Shown here: in pieces, positions 16,715-25,096 of the stretch
Position numbering within the stretch: position 1 is the stretch's first letter
Layout: every line of letters begins with the position of its first letter
Assembly (NCBI RefSeq): GCF_001642835.1
Contig: NZ_LXEI01000001.1
Span: 682,001 to 746,000 of the forward strand
Length of the DNA stretch: 64,000 nt
Origin: Pseudotamlana agarivorans
Lineage (GTDB): Bacteria; Bacteroidota; Bacteroidia; Flavobacteriales; Flavobacteriaceae
Reading direction: 5' to 3'
Made by a program: the position numbers and the translations under genes
Notes under the pieces: generated by a model
Databases searched by the model: none
What the model was told of the DNA's origin: nothing
The model's input: the letters and a program-made list of their open reading frames with translations, nothing else

Positions 16715-17653
16715 CTAATAGTATTTATCATACCTACGAAAACCTTCACCAAAGCGGTAGCTTAAAACAATACCATGGGTGTTATTAACAGGCATATTTC
16801 TTAACGTTTGATTATAATTATAAACAAACTTTAAATGGTTGGTGATTCGAAATCCAACAAGAACATTGAGGGACTCATTGGTTTTATACCCAACCCCTAG
16901 CTCTAAGTTATTTTCATAGTTAACTATAGTATTCAATTCAATTTGAGCTGGAGCGCCAGGTTCATATTTTGTTAGTACGCTAGGCTTTACCAAGAAACGC
17001 TTCGCACGAGTTACATAAAAACGATATCCCGCATAAGCATAAAACGGATTACTCACTTCGATATTTACGCTATCATCAGATGATAAGTGATCACTTAAAA
17101 GGTTTGGTGCCGATAAACCCAGATAAAAATGTTCGCGATTATAAAGCACCCCTATTCCTAAAGTTGGAATGGTAGCACCTACATTATTAGCGAATTCTAT
17201 ATCATTTGAAATATTTAATTCCGATAAGTTTTCATTATAAATAGCCATACCTGCGGTAATTCCAAAAGACAGTACATTAGGGTTATAAGTCCACCAACGA
17301 CCACCTCTATTCGGGTTTTTAAAAAATATTTTATAGGCATATGACACAAATGCACTGGAGGTACGACTTACCCCTATTTTATCGCTATATACGCCTGCTC
17401 CAAGTCCAAAACGCTCCGATTTTAAAGGCGTATTAAAAGTTAAACCGATATTCTTTGGACTACCTTCAAATTGATTAAAGTACCCTAAATTCGTTAAGGT
17501 TAAATCGGCATCGGGATAATAACCGGCATGGGCAGGATTAATCACCACCGTATTATAATTATAATTAGCAAATACCGGTGTTTGTTGTCCAAAAACAGTA
17601 CATACCATCCCGCTAGATAACATGAGTGCTATCCCTATTAATAATTTTCTCAT
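16715..17653 (-). CDS. PorP/SprF-family type IX secretion membrane protein
   Basis: A 312-residue outer-membrane protein with a signal peptide ('LIGIALMLSSGMVCTVFGQ'). It has the family's opening 'QQTPVFANYNYNTVVINPAHAGYY' (parts QQTPVFANYNYN and VVINPAHAG; the usual motif is 'Q..YN..N..NPA.AG'), then a regular beta-strand pattern. It follows the giant adhesin gene by three bases on the same strand. SprF is required for secretion of the SprB adhesin in Flavobacterium johnsoniae, and SprF-like proteins are often encoded beside the type B cargo they serve. Here it is the probable dedicated partner of the adhesin. Confidence 0.9.
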   Translation of the reverse strand: MRKLLIGIALMLSSGMVCTVFGQQTPVFANYNYNTVVINPAHAGYYPDADLTLTNLGYFNQFEGSPKNIGLTFNTPLKSERFGLGAGVYSDKIGVSRTSSAFVSYAYKIFFKNPNRGGRWWTYNPNVLSFGITAGMAIYNENLSELNISNDIEFANNVGATIPTLGIGVLYNREHFYLGLSAPNLLSDHLSSDDSVNIEVSNPFYAYAGYRFYVTRAKRFLVKPSVLTKYEPGAPAQIELNTIVNYENNLELGVGYKTNESLNVLVGFRITNHLKFVYNYNQTLRNMPVNNTHGIVLSYRFGEGFRRYDKYY

Positions 17654-17656
17654 AAA

Positions 17657-20600
17657 TTAACGCTTTAAAACAAGGAAGCCTGTTTCTTTTTTCAAATTGT
17701 GATTACCTTCTATGTTTATACTGAAGAAATAAGTGCCTTCTGGCAATTCATCTGCTCCTAATTGTCGCTTTCTATTAGCTATGCCTCTAAAAACAGTGGT
17801 TCTGTTGTTATAGCCTCTAACTTCGAAAACTACATCACCCCAACGGTTATATATGGAAACCGTGTTTCTCGGATACTTTTCAATCTCATGAATTTTCCAG
17901 TAATCATTTACCCCATCTCCGTTAGGAGAGAAACCATATTTGGTTTCATCGTCTTCTTGCTCATTTACATAAACCGTAACCGTATCCTCAACATGACAAC
18001 CTTGAGTATTGGTATAGCTTATCGTGTATGATGTGGTTTCTGTTGGGGTCGCTATCGGGTTGACAATTTTAGAATTATTCAATCCTGTAACCGGCGACCA
18101 GCTTATTGTCCCAACTCCTGAAACTACGGCTTCAAGCTGAACCTCATCACCCTCGTCTATTTCTACATCGTCTCCTGCTTCTACAACACACGGAACAATA
18201 GGAGCTTCTTCAATAATAGTCACGTCAAAACTACAGGTCGTCGTATTTCCAGCAGCATCACTAATTTCAAAAGTATTTGTAGTTGTTCCTATTGGAAATT
18301 CTGCACCCGATGCTAGTCCAGCAATTTGGGTGGTTGTAGTTGCCGAACAATTATCAGCTCCCGTTGGAACGCTGTAGTTTATCACTCCAAAAGAGGTACC
18401 ATGTGCAATTTGTTGCGTTATATGAGACCCACAATTTACTGTTGGGTTGGTGGTATCGTGTACCGTAATAATTTGTTCGACATCAATAGAATTACCTGCT
18501 TGATCAGTCACCCGATAGATTCTGGTAATGATTTCTGGGCTGGTATTGCCATCACTTATATCGCCTACAAAAGTTACTATTGGTAATGGGGTACAATCAT
18601 CGGAAGCATCGGTAATTACCTTAATATCTTCGGAAGGCACATCGTTAGCACATTGCACATGAATTGCAGAAGGGGCACTTGCCGTTGGGTTGGTAGTATC
18701 GCTTAGGCTACAATCTGTGATAACTTCTTCTTCGATATCCACATTAAAACTACATGTTGCCTTGTTTCCTGCCGCATCACTAACTTCAAAAGTTACTGTA
18801 GTGCTACCTACTGGGAAAGCTGAACCTGATGCTAAACCTGCAACTTGAGTTATGGTTCCAAGGTCACAATTATCGGTTCCAACAGGTGTTGCGAAGGTTA
18901 CTACAGCAGTTGATAACCCTGAATCCACGGTTTGGATGATATCTGATGGACAAGTAATTCCTGGGTTGGTGGTATCGTTAACCGTAATAGTTTGTACAAC
19001 ATCTATAAAATTTCCTGCAGCGTCTGTAACACGATAGGTTCTGGTGATAGTTTCTGGATTGGTATTGCCATCACTAAGATCACTGATGAAGGTTACAATT
19101 GGAGTACTACAATTATCGGAAGCATCATTAATTACTGAAATATCTGCTGAAGGCACATCGCCCGAACATTCTACATTAATTGAAGCGGGCGTACTTGCCG
19201 TTGGATTAGTGATATCGTTTATAGTAATGATTTGTCCAACATCTATAAAATTTCCTGCAGCGTCTGTAACACGATAGGTTCTGGTGATGGTTTCTGGATT
19301 GGTATTGCCATCACTCACATCACTAATGAAAGTTACAATTGGAGTACTACAATTATCGGAAGCATCATCAATTACGGAAATATCTACTGAAGACACATCG
19401 CCAGAACATTCTACATGAATTGAAGCGGGCGTACTTGCCGTTGGAGTAGTGGTGTCGTTGATGCTGATGATTTGTTCTACATTTATTGAATTTCCTGCAA
19501 CGTCTGTAACACGATAGGTCCTGGTGATGGTTTCTGGATTACTGTTGCCATCGCTAACATCACTGATGAAGGTCACAATTGGGGTACTACAATTATCGGA
19601 AGCATCATTAATTACGGAAATATCTACTGAAGGTACATCGCCAGAACATTCTACATGAATTGAAGCGGGCGTGCTTGCCGTTGGATTAGTGGTATCGTTT
19701 ATAGTAATGATTTGCTCAACATCTATAAAATTTCCTGCTGCATCCTCAACACGATAAGTTCTGGTGATGGTTTCTGGATTGCTATTGCCATCGCTTACAT
19801 CGCTTACAAAAGCAACTGTAGGTGCTACGCCACTATCATCGGCTTCATCGGTGACTACGTTAATGTCTGCCACAGGAACATCCCCTAAACATTGTACGTT
19901 TACGGCTGCTGGGTTACTGGCCGTTGGATTTGTGGTATCTGTTAAAGTAATAGTAACATTAAAACTTTCCTCGGATACACCACAACCCGTGCCTGGATCG
20001 TAAGCATATAAGGTTACGGGGTAGCTCGGAAAATCGGAGTAACTTAGTACATCGCCTATTTCGTATGTCGTTCCTGCACCGCCGGTTTGCGTATAATATT
20101 TTTCGTTTCCAGATAAATTTGCCCCAACTATGCTTGGCAACGTATAACTATCGGCCACGTTAGCATCGCTAATGGCTGTTATTAATGGTGATACTACTTT
20201 GCCACCATCGGTAATGGTCCAACCAAATGTATCCATTATATCTTGACGTTCAGTTTCAGCCGTACAGTATTGACTATTTCCGCCATCAAATGCGACACCC
20301 GATTGTAAATTTTGAGCACTCCAGCCTTTTAAAAGGGCATCGTAATTAGCTACAGATAAGGTAGCACCTGCCAACATTTCACTCATATCGGTTACAAGCT
20401 CTACATTCCAATTTCCTAAGTTTTGATCAAAAGAAGTCACCGCATAAAACATCCTATCCATATTAATAACGCTCGAAACATCCCAAGAACCTATATCTTG
20501 GTTAAAAGCTTCTGCGCTAGAAAACATATGAGACATGTCGGTTACATTTTCTACATTCCAATTTCCTAGGTTTTGATCAAAAGCTTCTGCGAGAGTAAAC

Positions 20601-23386
20601 ATAGCACTCATATTAATAACACTTGAAACATCCCAGGAACCTATTTCCTCATTAAATGCTAGCGCATTGAAAAACATACTCTTGGTCGTAATAACATTGG
20701 AGACATCCCAAAGATTTAGATTTTGATTAAAAGCTAATGCTTGGGAAAACATATAACTCATGTTGGTAACACTTGAAACATCCCAAGAGCTTATATCTTG
20801 GTTAAAAGCTGCTGCCTTATTGAACATATATGACATATTGGTAACATTGGATACATTCCATAAACCTATATCCTGATTAAAAGACGTCGCTTCTCCGAAC
20901 ATAAACCTCATGTTAGTAACACTTGAAACATCCCATGAACCTATATCTTGATTAAAAACTTTTGCTTGAGAAAACATGTACTCGGTACTAATAACATTGG
21001 ATACATCCCAACTGCTTATATCTTGATTAAATACCTCTGCCCCGTTAAACATATTTCTCATCGAAGTTACACTAGATACATCCCAATTGCTTAAATCTTG
21101 ATTAAAAGATGTCGCATAAGCAAACATGCTCCCCATATTAACTACACTAGAAACATTCCATTGACTCAAATCTTGATTAAATTGAATTGCCTCTTTAAAC
21201 ATATTAGCCATAAAGGAAACTTTTGAAACATCCCAGTTACCAATACCATAATTAAAATTAAACGCCTGATTAAACATAGAGCTCATACCTGTAACCTGTG
21301 ACAAATCTGGAACATCAATACTTGTATTGGTAATATTAATATTCGAACACCCGTAAAAAGCACTATCCATGGAGGTCCAGGCGATATCTCCCCATTGCTC
21401 TATGCTTTGTATTTTGTCTTTATCACCTGTGTTATTAAAATAAATTCTAGGAAAATCACCTGAAATACTTACGGTGTGCGTACCTGCAGTGGTGTATATA
21501 TGGGTTGCATCTCCAGTTTGATTGGTTTCTACCGTACCGTCTCCCCAATCAATCGTATAATTATAACCAGTTCCTGTGGTAGGTACCGTTATAGATTCAT
21601 TTGCTGTAGTGGTTTCCCAAGTGGTGATGAAGGGCGCTGTTGGTTCTGCTAAGGTTGTTACATTATCACCACTAAAAATTTCGCCTTGGTTTCCTGCAGC
21701 ATCTTCCAAAAACAAATACACATCATAAGTGGTATCTGGAGATAAGGATGAAATAACTTCTGAAATATCGGTATTTGCAGTATCCATTAAAAAACTACCA
21801 TGCGCTACAGCTCCAGTTCCAGAAAGTATCGTGTTGTAGTTATTTACCGGAGCCGTTGTTCCTGGAAAAATAGCGTAATGAATGCTGCCTGTTTCTGGTC
21901 CATTAACTACAAAAGTAAAACCTGAAGTAGTCAAATTTCTAACCACATGAGTGATTAAAGGGTTTGCATAATGATCGCCTCCAAAAACCACATAGGCAGC
22001 CCCATCACCACTGGTAGCGGCTCTATCTCCAAAAATAAAATCCATGATACCATCGCCATTCATATCTCTACCGCCATCAATAGGTCTTCCTACATTTGAA
22101 TTGCTAAGGGGTATTTTAAATCCATTAGTACCATCCAATGTCGTTGGATTAAAAGATGAAGGAAAGCCTGCATTGGTACCAAATACAACATAATCACCAG
22201 ACCCGGCTACAATAAAATCATCTATACCATCATTATTTATATCGCCCGTTGGAGCTGCACATAAAACATAATTTTCTAATACAAATCCGTTAGTACCATT
22301 CAGGTCGCTAATGGCTAGTTTAGCAGAAAAGGGACTAGTTGATCCAAAAATGATATTGTTTTCGGAAAAACAATCGTCTATACCATCATTATTTACATCG
22401 CCAATGGGTCCTACAAATGTTAAAAAACCATTTCCTGTATTATCAATCTGAAAACCATCGGTTCCATCTACCGCTTCAATATCAACCAAAGCATCAAAAG
22501 GTGTGCTTTTCCCAAATAAAGCATAACTCCATGGATCTGTTAAACTATTCCAACTCCCAATAAGAATATCATTTATACCATCGTTGTTAATATCACCTGC
22601 ACCTCCTACCTTATAAGAGTCTCTACTACTTGCAAAACCGCTCGTTCTAAATCCATTAATACCATCTAACCAGGTTACATTTACATTTGATGGAAAATTA
22701 GTGGTACGTCCAAATACTATCCATGATTCCCCCGACCAATGTGGGGTACCAATGATAAAATCATTAATACCATCATTATTTACATCGCCCAAAGCAGCTA
22801 TATGGTTACTTCCTGGGGTATCTATTAAAAAGCCATTGGTACCATTAATATCGTTAACAGTCATTTTAGAAGGAAAAGTGGAAGCTCCATAAATAACCAT
22901 TTCGTCGGCCAAAGTATTACTAGTTCCTATGATTAAATCATCAAAACCATCGCCATTAATATCTCCAGGCCCAGCCACTGTAGAACCTCTCCTTTCATCA
23001 TATCCAATACCTTCTACAACAAAACCATTAGTGCCATTTAAAGAGCTTAAATCGAAAGAAGCAACAAATCCTATTGAAGATCCAAATATGATATATGCTC
23101 TACCAGACAAGTCTAGACCGTTCACTGCTTCGTTACCATTACCGAGACATATATCTTCTAGGCCATCATTATTAATATCTCCAATAAATTGTACCTCAAT
23201 ACCTAAATCTGTTCCGAATTCCAATCCAGGTCCAGGTATAACAAATCCATTAGTACCATTTAATGTATTGACATTGAAATTTTCAGGGTAGAGCTGCTGA
23301 GACCATGCTACAATAGAAATGAAATGACATACAACAAGGAGTACGGTAAGTTTTAATACCTGAATATGACGATGTAAACGACCCAT
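17657..23386 (-). CDS. giant T9SS type B surface adhesin: FG-GAP, BspA-like repeats, HYR-type repeats, CHU_C
   Basis: A very large protein (1909 residues from the chosen start). In order: a signal peptide; FG-GAP/integrin-alpha-like repeats rich in 'GDINNDG' (about 40-465); a fibronectin-like segment; a PKD-like unit ('YTIDWGDGTVETNQ', about 580-650). Next come about 13 BspA/DUF285 repeats of 25 residues ('FNQDISSWDVSNV...MF', about 660-1020), then HYR-like repeats of about 80 residues ('VTFISDVSDGN...ITRTYRV', about 1150-1730). The end is a gliding-motility type B sorting domain ('FSPNGDGVNDYW'). I chose M10 because the -7-like TAGTTTTG at 23411-23418 overlaps the upstream ATG. It probably mediates attachment and is secreted by T9SS with the adjacent SprF. 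Confidence 0.85.
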   Translation of the reverse strand: MGRLHRHIQVLKLTVLLVVCHFISIVAWSQQLYPENFNVNTLNGTNGFVIPGPGLEFGTDLGIEVQFIGDINNDGLEDICLGNGNEAVNGLDLSGRAYIIFGSSIGFVASFDLSSLNGTNGFVVEGIGYDERRGSTVAGPGDINGDGFDDLIIGTSNTLADEMVIYGASTFPSKMTVNDINGTNGFLIDTPGSNHIAALGDVNNDGINDFIIGTPHWSGESWIVFGRTTNFPSNVNVTWLDGINGFRTSGFASSRDSYKVGGAGDINNDGINDILIGSWNSLTDPWSYALFGKSTPFDALVDIEAVDGTDGFQIDNTGNGFLTFVGPIGDVNNDGIDDCFSENNIIFGSTSPFSAKLAISDLNGTNGFVLENYVLCAAPTGDINNDGIDDFIVAGSGDYVVFGTNAGFPSSFNPTTLDGTNGFKIPLSNSNVGRPIDGGRDMNGDGIMDFIFGDRAATSGDGAAYVVFGGDHYANPLITHVVRNLTTSGFTFVVNGPETGSIHYAIFPGTTAPVNNYNTILSGTGAVAHGSFLMDTANTDISEVISSLSPDTTYDVYLFLEDAAGNQGEIFSGDNVTTLAEPTAPFITTWETTTANESITVPTTGTGYNYTIDWGDGTVETNQTGDATHIYTTAGTHTVSISGDFPRIYFNNTGDKDKIQSIEQWGDIAWTSMDSAFYGCSNINITNTSIDVPDLSQVTGMSSMFNQAFNFNYGIGNWDVSKVSFMANMFKEAIQFNQDLSQWNVSSVVNMGSMFAYATSFNQDLSNWDVSSVTSMRNMFNGAEVFNQDISSWDVSNVISTEYMFSQAKVFNQDIGSWDVSSVTNMRFMFGEATSFNQDIGLWNVSNVTNMSYMFNKAAAFNQDISSWDVSSVTNMSYMFSQALAFNQNLNLWDVSNVITTKSMFFNALAFNEEIGSWDVSSVINMSAMFTLAEAFDQNLGNWNVENVTDMSHMFSSAEAFNQDIGSWDVSSVINMDRMFYAVTSFDQNLGNWNVELVTDMSEMLAGATLSVANYDALLKGWSAQNLQSGVAFDGGNSQYCTAETERQDIMDTFGWTITDGGKVVSPLITAISDANVADSYTLPSIVGANLSGNEKYYTQTGGAGTTYEIGDVLSYSDFPSYPVTLYAYDPGTGCGVSEESFNVTITLTDTTNPTASNPAAVNVQCLGDVPVADINVVTDEADDSGVAPTVAFVSDVSDGNSNPETITRTYRVEDAAGNFIDVEQIITINDTTNPTASTPASIHVECSGDVPSVDISVINDASDNCSTPIVTFISDVSDGNSNPETITRTYRVTDVAGNSINVEQIISINDTTTPTASTPASIHVECSGDVSSVDISVIDDASDNCSTPIVTFISDVSDGNTNPETITRTYRVTDAAGNFIDVGQIITINDITNPTASTPASINVECSGDVPSADISVINDASDNCSTPIVTFISDLSDGNTNPETITRTYRVTDAAGNFIDVVQTITVNDTTNPGITCPSDIIQTVDSGLSTAVVTFATPVGTDNCDLGTITQVAGLASGSAFPVGSTTVTFEVSDAAGNKATCSFNVDIEEEVITDCSLSDTTNPTASAPSAIHVQCANDVPSEDIKVITDASDDCTPLPIVTFVGDISDGNTSPEIITRIYRVTDQAGNSIDVEQIITVHDTTNPTVNCGSHITQQIAHGTSFGVINYSVPTGADNCSATTTTQIAGLASGAEFPIGTTTNTFEISDAAGNTTTCSFDVTIIEEAPIVPCVVEAGDDVEIDEGDEVQLEAVVSGVGTISWSPVTGLNNSKIVNPIATPTETTSYTISYTNTQGCHVEDTVTVYVNEQEDDETKYGFSPNGDGVNDYWKIHEIEKYPRNTVSIYNRWGDVVFEVRGYNNRTTVFRGIANRKRQLGADELPEGTYFFSINIEGNHNLKKETGFLVLKR
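18511..20010. repeat. tandem DNA repeats of 240 bp encoding HYR-like modules
   Basis: The segment beginning ACGATAGGTTCTGGTGAT recurs at 19031, 19271, 19511 and (slightly altered) 19751, exactly 240 bases apart. A more divergent copy is at 18511. Each unit encodes an 80-residue module. Near-identity makes this tract prone to recombination and to assembly collapse. Confidence 0.8.
20400..21300. repeat. tandem 75-bp repeats encoding BspA-like leucine-rich units
   Basis: Units of 25 codons are spaced exactly 75 bases apart; the A-ACAT...AAC marker recurs at 20521, 20596, 20671, 20746, 20821 and onward to about 21271. They encode the BspA/DUF285 pattern found in surface proteins of bacteria and protists. 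Confidence 0.85.
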
Positions 23387-23396
23387 ATTTGAATAA

Positions 23397-23423
23397 ATAA
23401 ATAGTTTTCGCAAAACTATTTAT
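23397..23423 (-). promoter_or_regulatory. perfect 27-base inverted repeat over the adhesin promoter
   Basis: ATAAATAGTTTT (23397-23408), spacer CGC, AAAACTATTTAT (23412-23423). On the minus strand it contains TAGTTTTG, a match to the -7 element TAnnTTTG, 25 bases before the chosen adhesin start. No clear -33 TTTG is visible. A repressor bound here would block transcription start. Confidence 0.6.
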
Positions 23424-23451
23424 CCCTACACTGCTATAAACCACCATAAAT

Positions 23452-23490
23452 GGGGGTATTATTTTTAATATACCCCCCTGTAAACAGGGG
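23452..23490. promoter_or_regulatory. overlapping G/C-tract inverted repeats in the adhesin/GH5 intergenic region
   Basis: GGGGGTAT (23452-23459) pairs with ATACCCCC (23470-23477), and CCCCTG (23475-23480) pairs with CAGGGG (23485-23490). The two pairings share the C tract, so they exclude each other. GGGGGTA resembles the TACYYMT heptamer of NarL. The site lies 78-116 bases before the GH5 start. The role is inferred. Confidence 0.35.
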
Positions 23491-23567
23491 TGATTAATTT
23501 TTTTTTATGGCACACTCACAACGTAGTACTATATTTACATTTTAAATAAAAAACAAAAACTAATCCT

Positions 23568-24833
23568 ATGTCCCTAAAAAAACACCTCTTACTATGTATT
23601 ATTTCAACCTTTATAACCTTAAATGCCTTTTCCCAAACTCCCTTTGGCATTAATCTAGCTGGAGCCGATTTTGGTTCCAATATGCCAGGAACCTATAATG
23701 TCGATTACACGTACCCTACCGAAAGCGAACTGGATTATTACAAAACCAAGGGTTTAAAACTCGTTCGATTGCCCTTTAAATGGGAACGTATTCAGCACAC
23801 ACTAAACGGTAATTTAAATACGGATGAGTTATCACGTATTCAAACGTTTTTACAAGCCGCAGCAGCAAGTGACATGCAAGTCATTCTCGATTTACATAAT
23901 TATTGCCGCTACAAATTAAATGGGAGCGAGCAAATTATTGGCTCCAGCAACCTAAGTATTGCACATGTAAAAGATCTGTGGACCAAACTTGCCGCTGCTT
24001 TAAAGGACAGCACCAATTTATATGGTTATGGCATCATGAACGAACCCCATGATTTATTAAACAGTACACCGTGGTTTGACATTGCCCAAGAAATCATTAA
24101 TGGTATTCGTTCTACTGATACTAAGACTACGATAATTGTTGGCGGTGACAGTTGGAGTTCGGCAGAACGTTGGATGACTTATAGCGATAACCTAAAAAAC
24201 CTTTCTGATCCCTCCAATAAGTTAATTTACGAAGCACATGTTTATTTCGACAAGGATGCTTCGGGAACATACCCTAATAATTACGATGCCGATGGTGCCT
24301 ATCCGAACATTGGCATAGACCGCGTTACTCCTTTTGTAAACTGGTTACAGGCCAATAATTTAAAAGGTTTTATTGGTGAATATGGTATTCCTGCAAACGA
24401 CAGTCGATGGCTTACCGTGCTTGATAATTTTTTAAGCTACCTCAACCAAAATTGTATTAATGGTACTTATTGGGCTGGCGGACCTTGGTGGGGAAACTAT
24501 ATCCTATCTGTAGAACCCGAAGCGAATACAGACAAACCTCAAATGGCCATTTTAGAAAAGTACATAACCACGAATAACTCCTGCCCTACTTTAGGCTTGA
24601 ATTCACTAAAAGATAAATCTAAAAACCTGAAGCTATACCCGAATCCATTCGAAAATCAAGTATTTATTACAGGATTAAATGAAGGCGATCTCATTAATAT
24701 TTATAATATTCAAGGTCAACTCATCACATCTCAAAAAATAGAAAATTCAGTAATAACGGATTTAGAACATTTAACTACTGGGGTTTATTTAGTGAAACAC
24801 GAGAATGAGTTTATTGGAAAAATCATTAAATAA
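23568..24833 (+). CDS. GH5-family glycoside hydrolase with T9SS type A sorting domain
   Basis: A 421-residue secreted enzyme with a signal peptide (residues 1-23, 'ITLNAFSQ'). The catalytic domain (about 25-330) has GH5 hallmarks: 'GINLAGADFG' at the first strand, 'VRLPFKWERI', catalytic acid/base Glu159 in 'GIMNEPHDLL', and nucleophile Glu271 in 'FIGEYGIP'. This resembles GH5 cellulase/endoglucanase groups. The C-terminal domain (about 345-421, 'LKLYPNPFENQVFITG') is a T9SS type A sorting domain, so the enzyme is exported to the surface or medium. Substrate (beta-glucan or mannan type) cannot be fixed from sequence. It is divergent from the adhesin gene. Confidence 0.85.
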   Translation: MSLKKHLLLCIISTFITLNAFSQTPFGINLAGADFGSNMPGTYNVDYTYPTESELDYYKTKGLKLVRLPFKWERIQHTLNGNLNTDELSRIQTFLQAAAASDMQVILDLHNYCRYKLNGSEQIIGSSNLSIAHVKDLWTKLAAALKDSTNLYGYGIMNEPHDLLNSTPWFDIAQEIINGIRSTDTKTTIIVGGDSWSSAERWMTYSDNLKNLSDPSNKLIYEAHVYFDKDASGTYPNNYDADGAYPNIGIDRVTPFVNWLQANNLKGFIGEYGIPANDSRWLTVLDNFLSYLNQNCINGTYWAGGPWWGNYILSVEPEANTDKPQMAILEKYITTNNSCPTLGLNSLKDKSKNLKLYPNPFENQVFITGLNEGDLINIYNIQGQLITSQKIENSVITDLEHLTTGVYLVKHENEFIGKIIK

Positions 24834-25096
24834 ATGGCAACAATTAACTAACACAATGATTTCCTAAAACTCATATCAATATACGTTTAAAGGGGGTATG
24901 CATTAATCCAACTTATAAATAGAAAATAACCACTGACCGTGATTTCATTTTCAGTTATCCATTTAGCAGGATATTAAGTATAATGACCATATGTTTTTGT
25001 ATTATAAGACACGTAGTATTATATTCACAAACTGAACACCTTTGTGTTTTCTTAAGAAGAATAAAATAGCCCAATGAAACCCAACCATTAATCACC

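Noticed and set aside
18326-20003. Several plus-strand frames of 60-90 codons across the adhesin repeats
   Set aside because: All are antisense images of the tandem HYR-type modules.
18511-20010. Regularly spaced repeats that could be read as a CRISPR array
   Set aside because: The repeats are 240 bp in frame with an open reading frame, with no short unique spacers or Cas genes.
22929-23291. 120-codon plus-strand frame inside the adhesin gene
   Set aside because: It is antisense to the FG-GAP repeat region and its Pro/Ser-rich repeats mirror the GDINNDG repeats; it is not an independent gene.
9743-24833. A complete polysaccharide utilisation locus across the sulfatase, GH5 and regulator genes
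   Set aside because: There is no SusC/SusD pair, and the genes are on different strands with separate promoters; the region looks like scattered accessory genes.
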